A stretch of DNA of 64,000 bases from Nonomuraea thailandensis (GTDB lineage Bacteria > Actinomycetota > Actinomycetes > Streptosporangiales > Streptosporangiaceae), in assembly GCF_024172165.1 (NCBI RefSeq), contig NZ_JAMZEB010000002.1, positions 6,655,501 through 6,719,500 of the forward strand. The letters run 5' to 3'. This document shows, piece by piece, positions 24,490 to 32,749 of this stretch. Below the pieces are notes generated by a model. It saw only the letters and a program-made list of their open reading frames with translations, ran no database searches and was not told the DNA's origin. Numbering within the stretch: the stretch's first letter is position 1; each line of letters opens with the position of its first letter. The position numbers were made by a program, and so were the translations under genes.

Positions 24490-25154
24490 CGGAGTGGACA
24501 GACCTCACGCAGGGTGAGGTACGCCGATGGAGAGGGGCCGGGTTCGGTCCCGGGGAGGCCGTGGCGTGGCGGGAGGCGGGCGTGACCGTCCCCGCCGACG
24601 CCCGCCTGTGGAGCACCGCCGCCGCCACCCCCCGCACGGTCGTCACCTGGCAGCGCGCCGGCATGACGCCCCAGGACGCGGTGCGCTGGCACGAGCTGGG
24701 CATCGCCCCGCACGACGCCGCCCGCAGGCACCTGGCCGGCGAGCGCCCGCGCCGGGTGCCCTGGTTCGCCCGGCTGGCTGCGCCCGAGCCCGCCGCGCCC
24801 GCCTCCGAGGTCGTTCGGACGCTGCGACGGCTGTTGCGCGCGGGCGTGCCGGCCGACGTGGCCCGCGCGTACGCCGACGCGGGCTGGGACGGGGCGGCGG
24901 CCGAGGAATGGGCGCGGCGGCGGGTGGACCAGGGGGACGCGCGGGTGTTCAGGGCACTCGGTTTCACGGCGGCCGAGGCGGCCAGGGCCGGGCTCCCCGC
25001 GGTGGAGGTCATGGCCTCCTGGTGGGGCGCCGTACCGCTGGAGGAGGTGGCGGCCTGGTGCGCGGCCGGGCTCACGCCCGAGGAGGCGGCCGGCCAGCGC
25101 GCGTCGGGCGTGACGGCGGAGCAGGCGGCCGTCCTTCGTGCGCTCTCGTCCTAG
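24486..25154 (+). CDS. helical-repeat protein of unknown function
   Basis: 222 residues from a GTG that overlaps the preceding stop. The protein consists of repeated units of roughly 16-18 residues with the pattern aGfxPxeAvaWreaG (for example FGPGEAVAWREAGV, MTPQDAVRWHELGI, LTPEEAAGQRASGV). This resembles a superhelical scaffold. No enzyme motif is visible. As the third gene of the MoxR-VWA operon it may be a substrate adaptor; that is inference. Confidence 0.65.
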   Translation: MTEWTDLTQGEVRRWRGAGFGPGEAVAWREAGVTVPADARLWSTAAATPRTVVTWQRAGMTPQDAVRWHELGIAPHDAARRHLAGERPRRVPWFARLAAPEPAAPASEVVRTLRRLLRAGVPADVARAYADAGWDGAAAEEWARRRVDQGDARVFRALGFTAAEAARAGLPAVEVMASWWGAVPLEEVAAWCAAGLTPEEAAGQRASGVTAEQAAVLRALSS

Positions 25155-25159
25155 GACGT

Positions 25160-25402
25160 TCAGTACTCGACTTCGAACGTGTGCGGCCCGAGCCCGTACC
25201 GGTCGCCGGACGGCACCACGTACCCCTGCTCGACCAGCTTCTCCAGGCTCTCGCGCACCTCCTCCTCCGCCAGCCCCGATGCCCGCACGATCCCGCCGAA
25301 CCCGGCGCCGCCGCCGGCCCACTCGACGGCCTGGGAGGCGACGGTCTCGTACACGTGAATGTCCCGGTCCGACAGGGCCTGGACGTCGTGACCTTCCGTC
25401 AT
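25160..25402 (-). CDS. small winged-helix-like hypothetical protein
   Basis: 80 residues. The central part (FGGIVRASGLAEEEVRESLEKLVEQGYV, read in two pieces) looks like a helix-turn-helix plus wing, and the C-terminus is GLGPHTFEVEY. It may bind DNA or protein. The start overlaps the stop of the upstream DUF6158-like gene by four bases, so the two are co-translated. Confidence 0.6.
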   Translation of the reverse strand: MTEGHDVQALSDRDIHVYETVASQAVEWAGGGAGFGGIVRASGLAEEEVRESLEKLVEQGYVVPSGDRYGLGPHTFEVEY

Positions 25403-25626
25403 GACCGCTGCCTCGCTCCCTCCCTCAGCCGCGCCGGGTCGACCTCGCGGTCGGGGCAGCGGCGGAGGTACTCGGCCTCCAGCTCGTTCGTGCGGGAGGT
25501 GTGGTGCTCGAGCGCGTCGTCGGACCCGTGGAAAAAAGTATCGCTCCGGGTCGTGTGCAACTGCCGCAGCTCGCGTACCAGGTCATCGTCGCTGAGCTGG
25601 GCCGGATCTATTCCCATCGTCGTCAT
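25399..25626 (-). CDS. DUF6158-like small protein
   Basis: 75 residues with the pattern LSDDDLVRELRQLHTTRSDTF, HHTSRTNELEAEYLRRCP, typical of a small actinobacterial family annotated DUF6158. It is helical, acidic and soluble; the role is unknown. It forms a two-gene operon with the downstream winged-helix-like gene. Confidence 0.65.
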   Translation of the reverse strand: MTTMGIDPAQLSDDDLVRELRQLHTTRSDTFFHGSDDALEHHTSRTNELEAEYLRRCPDREVDPARLREGARQRS

Positions 25627-25660
25627 GCGCTCCCCCTACCCCAGGAACCCCCGAACAATA

Positions 25661-25677
25661 TCTGTCACAATTCCTGA
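25661..25677. promoter_or_regulatory. palindrome upstream of LysR gene
   Basis: TGTCA-N7-TGACA lies about 45 bp before the LysR start and is nested between AACAAT and ATTGTT arms. LysR proteins bind imperfect dyads of this size in their own promoters, so this is a candidate autoregulatory site. Confidence 0.4.
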
Positions 25678-25722
25678 CATAGAGGCATTGTTTGTAAGAG
25701 ATCGCCGCCTTACCTTCCCGTT

Positions 25723-26655
25723 ATGGACCTCGAGCTCAGGCACCTCAGGATCGTCCGCGCGGTCGCGGACGCGGGAAGTGTGAGCAAGGCCGCGTCCCTG
25801 CTCGGGCTGGCACAACCGGCCCTGACCGCACAGCTCAAGCGCATCGAGAGGGTGCTCGGCGGCGCCCTCTTCGAGCGTGACCGCCACGGCGCCAGGCCCA
25901 CCCGCCTCGGCGAACTCGTGCTCGCCAGAGCACGCGTCCTTCTCCCCGCAGCCAAAGAACTGCAGGACGAAGCCGTACGTTTCGCTCACACCCCCTCCCC
26001 CGGCTTCCGCATCGGCGCCACGAACGGGCCGATACTCGGCGGCCTGGTCGACCGGCTCGCCGCGGAGCGCAAGGTCAGCACGTACACCTCCTGGTCGACG
26101 CACGAGCTGAACAGCATGGTCGAGCTCGGCCGCCTCGACTACGTGCTGACCGGAGCCTGCGGCGACTCCGGCACCCCCACCGGCACGCTCATCTGGGAGA
26201 CGATCAGCCTCGACCCCGTCTTCTGCCTGGTCGGAGAGGGCCATCCCGTCGCCAAGGAGAAGGAGGTGGAGCTGGCCGACCTCGCCGCCGAGCAGTGGGC
26301 GGTGACGCCGGGCGACGGCTGCTTCGCGGACTGCTTCGCGATGGCGTGCGCGCGGGCCGGGTTCACGCCGGGCACGATCTACGAGACCGACGTGCCCACC
26401 TGCGCCCACCTCGCGCAGGTCGGGCGGGCCGTCGTGCTCTGCCAGGCCACCCACCAGGCCGCCCAGGGGCTGATCATGGTGCCGCTGGCCCGCGCGCCGC
26501 TGCGCTGGCGGCAGCTCCTCGGCCGCCACCCCACCGCGCCCGAGGCCGCCTGGGTGGTCGGGCAGGCGAAGCAGGCCCACATGGACGCCGTACGCCGGAG
26601 CCCGGTCTACTACGACTGGCTGGTACGAAACCCGGGTTACGGCACCGCTCCATAA
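25723..26655 (+). CDS. LysR family transcriptional regulator
   Basis: A 310-residue LTTR. The N-terminal helix-turn-helix is LRHLRIVRAVADAGSVSKAAS plus LAQPALTAQLKRIE; the substrate-binding domain follows from about residue 90 (FRIGATNGPILGGLVDRL). The ligand is unknown. Upstream, TGTCA-N7-TGACA (25661-25677) inside a larger AACAAT/ATTGTT repeat may be its own binding site. Confidence 0.85.
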   Translation: MDLELRHLRIVRAVADAGSVSKAASLLGLAQPALTAQLKRIERVLGGALFERDRHGARPTRLGELVLARARVLLPAAKELQDEAVRFAHTPSPGFRIGATNGPILGGLVDRLAAERKVSTYTSWSTHELNSMVELGRLDYVLTGACGDSGTPTGTLIWETISLDPVFCLVGEGHPVAKEKEVELADLAAEQWAVTPGDGCFADCFAMACARAGFTPGTIYETDVPTCAHLAQVGRAVVLCQATHQAAQGLIMVPLARAPLRWRQLLGRHPTAPEAAWVVGQAKQAHMDAVRRSPVYYDWLVRNPGYGTAP

Positions 26656-26739
26656 CACGGCGATAGGGGCAAAGTAATACTCCTCCGCGCCGGGGACCGC
26701 CGTTACCGTGACGGCACCCCCAGCAGCGAGGAGACACCC

Positions 26740-28185
26740 ATGCTCCGAACCCCGGCGCTGATCGGGATCGCGATCGGCGCGTTACTGGTGACGACGACCC
26801 CGGCCGCCGCCACCGCGAAACCGCCTTCGGGCGTGGTCGACGCCCTGCAGCGCGACCTCGGCATCACCAAGGACCAGGCGATCAACCGCCTGGCCAACGA
26901 GGCCCGCGGCAACGCCGCCGCACCCGGCCTGAGCAAGAAGCTCGGCGACCGCTTTGCCGGAATCTGGTACGAAGGCGCGGAAAGCGCGCTCGTCGTGGCC
27001 ACCACCTCCGCCGCCGACACGGCCGGCATCACCCGCGCCGGCGTTAGGGCCCGGGTCGTCCCGCGCTCCCTCGCCCAGCTCGTCACCCTCAAGGAGGGCC
27101 TCGACCGGGCGGCGCCACCGGCCTCCGTGCACAGCTGGGCCGTCTCCCCGCAGAGCAACTCCGTCGTCGTCCTGACCAGCGACGAGCAGGCCGCCCGCGC
27201 CTGGGTCGCCACCAGCGGCATCTCCGACCCCGCCGCCGTGACCTTCGAGGCCTCGGCCGAGCGCCCGCGCCTCTTCTACGACATCCGCGGCGGCGACGCG
27301 TACTACACCTCCGAGGGCTACCGCTGCTCGATCGGCTTCGCCACCAGGCGCGGCACCCAGCTCGGCTTCACCACCGCCGGCCACTGCGGCGGCACCGGCG
27401 TCACCACGACCGGCTACAACCGGGTGGCGCAGGGCACGTTCCAGATCTCGTCGTTCCCCGGCAACGACTACGCCTGGGTCGCCACGAACACCAACTGGAC
27501 CGCCCCCGGCGTCGTCAACGGCTACAGCGCCGGCATCCTGCCCGTCCGCGGCGCGGCCGTCACCCAGCCCCAGGGCTCCATCTGCCGCTCCGGCTCCACC
27601 ACCCAGTGGCACTGCGGCACCGTCCAGGCCCTGAACTCCACCGTCAACTACCCGGAGGGCACGGTCTCGGGCCTGACACGCACCAACGTGTGCGCCGAAG
27701 GCGGGGACTCGGGCGGCTCGTTCATCTCCGGCGACCAGGCCCAGGGCATGACCTCCGGCGGCTCCGGCAACTGCTCGGTGGGCGGCACCACGTACTTCCA
27801 GCCCCTCGGCGAGATCCTCTCCGCAGGCGGCCTCACCCTCGTCACGTCCGGCGGCACCGACCCGCCGCCGACGGGCTGCCAGGGGTACGAGGAGACGTAC
27901 AGCGGATCGCTGACCTCGAACCAGAGTGTCTACCAGCCGAACGGCTCCTACTACCAGACGACCGTCTCCGGCACCCACGCGGCCTGCCTCGACGGGCCCA
28001 GCGGGGTTGACTTCGACGTCTACCTGCAGCGGTGGAACGGCTCGTCCTGGGCCGTGGTGGCCCGCGGCGACAGCCCCAACCCTGACGAGAGCATCACCTA
28101 CAACGGCGCGGCGGGGTATTACCGGTACCGCGTGCACGCGTACAGCGGGGCGGGCTCGTACACGCTCGGCCTCAACCGACCGTAG
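26740..28185 (+). CDS. secreted S1 family serine protease (alpha-lytic/streptogrisin type) with C-terminal domain
   Basis: 481 residues. It has a signal peptide (LIGIAIGALLVTTTPAAATA), then a pro-region of about 145 residues (LGITKDQAINRLANEA) that should act as a folding chaperone. The protease domain starts near residue 185, with the catalytic triad His215 (TTAGHCGG), Asp243 (GNDYAWV) and Ser324 (GGDSGGS). After a TDPPPTG linker there is a roughly 100-residue beta-sandwich like a bacterial pre-peptidase domain, ending SYTLGLNRP. GAGGAGAC precedes the ATG. It is probably a nutrient-scavenging exoprotease. Confidence 0.92.
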   Translation: MLRTPALIGIAIGALLVTTTPAAATAKPPSGVVDALQRDLGITKDQAINRLANEARGNAAAPGLSKKLGDRFAGIWYEGAESALVVATTSAADTAGITRAGVRARVVPRSLAQLVTLKEGLDRAAPPASVHSWAVSPQSNSVVVLTSDEQAARAWVATSGISDPAAVTFEASAERPRLFYDIRGGDAYYTSEGYRCSIGFATRRGTQLGFTTAGHCGGTGVTTTGYNRVAQGTFQISSFPGNDYAWVATNTNWTAPGVVNGYSAGILPVRGAAVTQPQGSICRSGSTTQWHCGTVQALNSTVNYPEGTVSGLTRTNVCAEGGDSGGSFISGDQAQGMTSGGSGNCSVGGTTYFQPLGEILSAGGLTLVTSGGTDPPPTGCQGYEETYSGSLTSNQSVYQPNGSYYQTTVSGTHAACLDGPSGVDFDVYLQRWNGSSWAVVARGDSPNPDESITYNGAAGYYRYRVHAYSGAGSYTLGLNRP

Positions 28186-28203
28186 CCCACCCCCATCCCC
28201 AGC

Positions 28204-28263
28204 CCTGTCCCCGGCCCTGTCCCCGGCCCTGTCCCCGGCCCTGTCCCCGGCCCTGTCCCCGGC
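28204..28263. repeat. 12-bp tandem repeat (5 copies)
   Basis: Five perfect copies of CCTGTCCCCGGC lie between the S1 protease stop and the terminator hairpin. They are non-coding and probably arose by slippage. Confidence 0.95.
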
Positions 28264-28304
28264 GGCGAGTGCGGACCCCTGCCCGAGCACCCGCACTCGC
28301 CGCC
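28261..28304 (+). terminator. strong hairpin terminator after S1 protease
   Basis: The perfect 14-bp arms GGCGGCGAGTGCGG (28261-28274) and CCGCACTCGCCGCC (28291-28304) enclose a 16-base loop. The T-tract is weak (TGTTTCTT), as is common in high-GC actinomycetes. Confidence 0.75.
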
Positions 28305-28496
28305 CCCCTGTTTCTTCCGTGGGCGAATATGATCGGCTTGGACTCCTACAGCGCCTGCAAGCATGGAATGATGTCGGCGGAGACCTGTCTCCCGTCCGGC
28401 CGGGCGCCACGATCGGGTTCGATGCTCTAGCCTTAGCTTGCGCGGGGCTCGGCATGATCCGCTCGGTGTCTGCCGTGCGTTGGACAACTTCATCCA

Positions 28497-28570
28497 GGGG
28501 CGGTAGCTCAGCCGGTCAGAGCATCGGACTCATAATCCGTGGGTCGTGGGTTCAAGTCCCACCCGCCCTA
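28497..28570 (+). tRNA. tRNA-Met (anticodon CAT)
   Basis: 74 bases fold as a cloverleaf. The acceptor arms are GGGGCGG (28497-28503) and CCGCCCT (28563-28569) with one G-U pair; D-stem is GCTC/GAGC; anticodon loop is CTCATAA with CAT at 28531-28533; T-arm is GTGGG-TTCAAGT-CCCAC. The discriminator is A28570, and CCA is not fully encoded. A CAT anticodon may belong to elongator Met or to lysidine-modified Ile2, which sequence alone does not settle. An integrase gene follows at once, so this is a likely integration target. Confidence 0.9.
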
Positions 28571-28766
28571 CCGACATCACCGCAGGTCAGAGGGCCTGTT
28601 TGGTCGATGCTCGTGGGTCGTTAATGATCACTTCAAGATCATGTTCCCCCGATGTTCCCGCATCTCGCCATGCTGCAGTCGGCGTTCGATCATCTCCGCG
28701 CGTCCCCGCCGCCCACCAGTCCCGGCGTCCGTCACCATGCCACCAGTACGTCAACGGGGGGCACGG

Positions 28767-30161
28767 GTGGCCAGAGTCATCGAACGCACGGCCAAGAACG
28801 GCGCGAAGTCCTGGCTGGTCAAATGGCGCATCGGCGGGGGCAGGAACAGCAAGGAAGACTTCGAGACCTGCTATGACCGCCAGGTCGCCGATGACTTCGC
28901 CTCGCTGGTCACACTCAGCGGCGAGAATCGGCCGCACGGCTACCCCAAGGGCTGCCACGGCATCGAAGACCCGAACTACGACCCTATGCAGGACCTTGAG
29001 ATGCCGAGCTTCGAGCAGTACGCCCGCCACAACTACGCCACCCGCCTCGGCGCCTCCCCCACCCAACGGGCCACCTACCTCGCCGAAGCCGAACGCCACA
29101 TCTTCCCCCACTTCGGCCACCTGCCACTCGACCAGGTCACCCGCCGCGTACTGCGGGAATGGGTCGAATGGATGCTCACCAAACCCTCCGCCGGCAACCA
29201 ACACCAACCCCGCGCCGCCCTGTCCGACGAACAAGCCGCACGACGGTGGGCACGAGCCAACAACATCGCGGTCAAAGCGACCGGCCGTATCTCCCCCGAG
29301 ATGCTGCGGCAGTGGGAAGAAGCAGGTTCACCCCGGCCTGCACCGCCGGACGCAGGGACGCTGTCGGCCGCCACGGTGGCGAAGATGTACCGGGGAGCGA
29401 TCAAACCCGTCTTTCAAGCAGCCCTCCATCAGGGCGAAGACGGCGAACCTCCGCTCCTCGCCTCCTCCCCCTGCACCGCCTTCCGCCTACCGACCGCAGC
29501 GGTCACCGCCCGAGCCGTCCTCTACGGCCCCGAAGTCGCCCTCTACCTCAAGGCCGTCCACGACATCGACCCCGACACCGCCCTGTTCATCATCACCGAA
29601 ATGGCCACCGGCCTCCGCTGGGGCGAAACCGCCGGCCTCCACGTCACCCACCTCGACCCCGCAGGCCGCCAACTCCACATCGTCCAGACCTACGCCTACC
29701 TGCTCGATGAGACCACCGGCCGCCGCCGATGGCAGATCAAGCCCTACCCCAAGGGCAAGAAACAGCGCAGCGTCCCTATCAGCCCGACCCTCGCAGCCCT
29801 ACTTACCCGGCGCACAGAAGGTTGCCACGCCGACCAGCCGCTCTTCCGGAGTCGTACCGGCAGCTACATCGACTACAACAACCAGCGCAACCGCATCCTC
29901 AAACCGACACTCACCCTCGCCCGCGAACGCGGCCTGGCCAAACACATCACCCCACACGCCCTCCGCCACACCATGATCACCATGCTCCGCGACGGCGGCG
30001 TCGCCCCCGGCATCATGCAACTCATCGCCGGCCACGCCTCCTACCAAACCACCGCCACCTACTCCAGCCACCACACCCCAGCCCAACGCACCCTCATCCT
30101 CAACGCCGTCCAATCCATCATCACCGCAGCCAGCGCGCTGTTCGACCTCCCAACGCCCTGA
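28767..30161 (+). CDS. int: tyrosine-type site-specific integrase
   Basis: About 464 residues. An N-terminal arm-binding part (VARVIERTAKNGAKSW) and a core-binding domain precede the catalytic domain, which has ATGLRWGE (first Arg), the HALRHT box, GHASYQTT and a Tyr in TATYSSHH. This is a phage/ICE-type recombinase. The GTG at 28767 is preferred because of the GGGGGG upstream; an ATG at 28737 is possible. It begins 197 bases after the tRNA, the layout of an element inserted at that tRNA, but no excisionase, replication or transfer genes follow. Confidence 0.82.
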   Translation: MARVIERTAKNGAKSWLVKWRIGGGRNSKEDFETCYDRQVADDFASLVTLSGENRPHGYPKGCHGIEDPNYDPMQDLEMPSFEQYARHNYATRLGASPTQRATYLAEAERHIFPHFGHLPLDQVTRRVLREWVEWMLTKPSAGNQHQPRAALSDEQAARRWARANNIAVKATGRISPEMLRQWEEAGSPRPAPPDAGTLSAATVAKMYRGAIKPVFQAALHQGEDGEPPLLASSPCTAFRLPTAAVTARAVLYGPEVALYLKAVHDIDPDTALFIITEMATGLRWGETAGLHVTHLDPAGRQLHIVQTYAYLLDETTGRRRWQIKPYPKGKKQRSVPISPTLAALLTRRTEGCHADQPLFRSRTGSYIDYNNQRNRILKPTLTLARERGLAKHITPHALRHTMITMLRDGGVAPGIMQLIAGHASYQTTATYSSHHTPAQRTLILNAVQSIITAASALFDLPTP

Positions 30162-30177
30162 CCGGTCCAGTCCAACA

Positions 30178-30390
30178 GTCGGCACTTCCCCCTGGTTGGT
30201 GGACACGCTGATACTGGATCTTGCTTGATCCGGAGGAAGCGAGAAGACCGCCGATGGCATGAAGGACTACTCGGATGAGTTCAAGGCCGATGCCGTGGCC
30301 TTGAACGAGTCCACCCCCGGCGCGACCTACATAGGCATCGCCGCCGACCTGGGCGTAAGCCGGGGCACCCTGCGCACGTGGGTGCTGCAA
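30178..30390 (+). pseudogene. IS3-type transposase OrfA remnant
   Basis: From an ATG at 30259 the frame reads MKDYSDEFKADAVAL, then GIAADLGVSRGTLRTWV, the start of an IS3-family OrfA helix-turn-helix protein. After about 44 codons homology stops at TGGGTGCTGCAA and the next bases belong to a different gene. The TGGTTGGTGGACAC sequence near 30180 may be the left IS end. OrfB and the right end are missing. Confidence 0.65.
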
Positions 30391-30402
30391 TCATTTAGCA
30401 CT

Positions 30403-30751
30403 GTCCCATCGCGGACCAGCACTTCGGCTGGTTCCTGTCGCACCGTGCGGAATGGGGTTCGACGTCCCGCCCGCGCGAACCGACCCGCCTATTCCGGCCT
30501 GGCCTCTCCGACGACGCACAGTCGCCTCGACTCGGGGGTACGCATCACTGCCCGTACGCCGTTTCTACGGTGAGAAGGCCGGTGGCAAGCCGGTCGTCCT
30601 GCACACCGCCACCTTGGAGAGCCGGCTGGGCATCATCGACGCAGCCGCGTTCACCAAACGACTCCTTCGCGGCATCGGCCCGGCCAAGTCCAATGACTAT
30701 GACCGAGGCCTGTTCACTCTCGCACCCTGCCGAGCCCGGGAGCGGAGATGA
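30403..30751 (+). pseudogene. cas6e C-terminal remnant (type I-E CRISPR-Cas)
   Basis: Two frames joined near 30456 (one base missing) give DQHFGWFLSHRAEW then GFDVPPA, followed by KPVVLHTATLESRLGIIDAA, LLRGIGPAKSN and GLFTLAP. This matches the C-terminal half of Cas6e/CasE, the crRNA-processing endoribonuclease, including the Gly-rich GIGxAK loop and the GLxTLAP end. The 5' half is missing, replaced by an IS3 fragment. The stop overlaps an ATG (ATGA), the usual coupling to cas1e. Confidence 0.7.
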
Positions 30752-31080
30752 CGATCGACATTTGATGGAGGGCCCATCCCCCGACCTGCGCCGCATCGCT
30801 GGCTGCGTCTCCAGCGTCTACGGGGAACGCAGCCATATCGATCACGATGAACACCGTCGTCATCAACAAGCACGACATCGTCCGCGTCCAGGATCGGACG
30901 TGCCGACCGGCCGGGCGATCCCTTCGACACCGATGACGAGCTCAACCGCCTGCCATCGGGCGCCACCTCGTCTTGTACGGCATCTACCAGGCCGTCATCG
31001 TCGGTCTCGGCGCCAGGCCCGGCCTGGGCATCATCCAAACCGGTTCGGCGCCGACCATCACAACCGATGGGGGATGGTGA
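30748..31080 (+). pseudogene. cas1e remnant (type I-E CRISPR integrase)
   Basis: Three frames carry consecutive pieces of Cas1e: MTID, then EGPSPDLRRIAG, VSSVYGERSHIDHD, then NTVVINKHDIVRV. After a deletion come DDELNRLPSGA and LYGIYQAVIVGLGARPGLG with IIQTGSA. The last two correspond to the conserved helix before the catalytic His region. At least three frameshifts and a large internal deletion make it non-functional. It follows the cas6e remnant in the normal operon order and is cut on the right by an IS5-type element. Confidence 0.65.
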
Positions 31081-31098
31081 GCCGCGGATGCGACCCGC

Positions 31099-31992
31099 TT
31101 AGAGCGCCTAACAGAATGATCTTTGTTGTGCTTTGATCTCTCGCTGTAGCCGAGCGGGAGGAGAGCGGGTGGCCAGGCTGAAGCCGTGGGAGGTCAGCGA
31201 CGAGCTGTGGGCGGTGATCGAGCCGTTGTTGCCGCAGCGTCAGCGGCGGTTCCGGCATCCGGGACGCAAGCGGCTGGATGACCGGCTGGCGCTGCAGGGC
31301 ATCTTGTTCGTGCTGCACACCGGGATCGCTTGGGAGCACCTGCCGCAGGAACTCGGCTACGGCTCGGGCATGACGTGCTGGCGGCGGCTGGCCGAGTGGA
31401 ACGCCTCCGGCGTGTGGCAGCGGCTGCACGAGATACTGCTCGATCGGCTGCGGGCCGCCGACGTGCTCGACTTCTCCCGCGCCGCGGTGGACTCCTCGCA
31501 GATCAGAGCGTTAAAAGGGGGGCGCAGACCGGCCCATCCCCGGTCGATCGAGGGCGGGCCGGCAGCAAGCACCACCTGATCACCGACGCCACCGGCATCC
31601 CGTTGGCCGTCATCTTGACCGGCGCCAACCGCAACGACGTCACCCAACTGCGCCCGCTGCTGGAGGCCATCCCGAAGGTGCGCGGCAAGCGCGGCCGGCC
31701 TCGCCAGCGTCCCGACGTGGTGCTCGCCGACCGCGGCTACGACCACGACAAGTACCGCGCCCTGGTGCGCGAGCTGCAGATCCGCCCGCTGATCGCCCGA
31801 CGCGGCACCGAACACGGCTCCGGCCTGGGCAAACAGCGATGGGTCGTCGAGCAGACCTTCGCCCTGCTGCACGCCTTCCGCCGCCTGCGCATCCGCTGGG
31901 AAGTCCGCGCCGACATCCACGAAGCCTTCCTCAAGCTGGCCTGCGCACTTATCTGCTGGCGGCGCCTCACTTCATTGCGTTAGGCGCTCTAA
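31099..31992 (+). mobile_element. IS5-family insertion sequence
   Basis: The ends are inverted repeats beginning TTAGAGCGCCTAAC (left at 31099; right complement ending at 31992). They differ at only a few bases over 21. The apparent target duplication is TA. The element carries one transposase read in two frames and is inserted between the cas1e wreck and a DUF6461-like gene whose 3' end it cuts. Confidence 0.85.
31169..31983 (+). CDS. IS5-family transposase, probable -1 frameshift
   Basis: The first frame (GTG at 31169) encodes the N-terminal domain (WEVSDELWAVIEPLLP, GIAWEHLPQELG, MTCWRRLAEW) and the first catalytic Asp (AAVDSSQIRA). The second frame, one base back, gives SKHHLITDATGIPLAV, VLADRGYDHDKYR (second Asp) and KQRWVVEQTFALLHAFRRL (catalytic Glu region). 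The frames meet at TTAAAAGGGGGG (about 31509-31521), where A-AAA-GGG is a plausible -1 slippery heptamer. Full-length product would be about 270 residues. It could be programmed frameshifting or a simple mutation. Confidence 0.75.
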
Positions 31993-32695
31993 GCCACGCC
32001 TCGTCGATCTCCCTGCCGGTGAGCCGCCCGGCCAGGGTCAAGGCCGAGGTGACGCAGGTGGCCAAGGACGGGTAGTATCCGTTCAGGGACAACTCGTAAA
32101 AATCGCCGAACGCCTCCGGCACCGGTTGCTCACCTTCGCCATCCCCCACCGAGTATCCATTCTCCTCCATCCAGGCTGACCATTCCCCGAAGGCCAGCCA
32201 TTCCGGCGAAAGCTCTGGATCCGTCATCCAGCTCGTGTCGTCGATATCGAACATCAGGCCCTCGGTCAGCGAGTCGAGGGCGTCCGGGGCGTTTCCGTAC
32301 CGCTCGCCGGGAACGGTGACGCTGAACAGGGTGGTGTAGTACCCATCCGACACGTACCTCAGATCACGTAAGCCATTCAGCCCCCATCCCATACTGACCG
32401 CTCGTCCTCCATGAGCCGACAGTTCGCTCAGGGCGCCGCTGCACCCGTATCCCCGGAACTCGATGATCTGCAGCCAGTCGTCGGTAAGCCGATCGGCCCA
32501 GATCACCGTTGCGTCGTGGACGTTGAACACCTCGTCCGCCAGTTCGTTTCTGTCGCAACGGCGCGCCTGCCGGAAGTCGGCACCCACGCGCTGCGCCAGT
32601 TCGTCGAGTTCCAGCCTATCGACCCAAACCGCGCTGAATTCCGTGGCGAGTGCGTAACTGTGCAACCGGTGCCACAGATACTCTGACCGTCGCAT
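31967..32695 (-). CDS. DUF6461-like protein, 3' end replaced by IS sequence
   Basis: A 242-residue frame resembling the DUF6461 family: YALATEFSAVWVDRLELDEL near the N-terminus, then WLQIIEFRGYGCSG, RAVSMGWGLNGLRDLRYV and EWLAFGEWSAWM. The role is unknown. The last six codons and the stop are read inside the IS5 terminal repeat, so the native C-terminus (probably about 10-20 residues) is lost. Start at 32695 (MRRSEYLWHRLHSY). Confidence 0.6.
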   Translation of the reverse strand: MRRSEYLWHRLHSYALATEFSAVWVDRLELDELAQRVGADFRQARRCDRNELADEVFNVHDATVIWADRLTDDWLQIIEFRGYGCSGALSELSAHGGRAVSMGWGLNGLRDLRYVSDGYYTTLFSVTVPGERYGNAPDALDSLTEGLMFDIDDTSWMTDPELSPEWLAFGEWSAWMEENGYSVGDGEGEQPVPEAFGDFYELSLNGYYPSLATCVTSALTLAGRLTGREIDEAWLRAPNAMK

Positions 32696-32749
32696 GTCGC
32701 GCCTTTCATACGGAGGCCGCCGGGCTGGAGGCCCGGCGGCCAGCTTTCG

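Noticed and set aside
26782..28455. 557-codon minus-strand frame opposite the S1 protease
   Set aside because: The catalytic triad and signal peptide are on the plus strand. The antisense frame has no motifs and contains the 12-bp repeat as GAGDRAGDR.
28571..28766. Second attachment-site copy of the tRNA 3' end
   Set aside because: I looked for TTCAAGTCCCACC and neighbouring bases elsewhere in the window and found none, so no attR is claimed.
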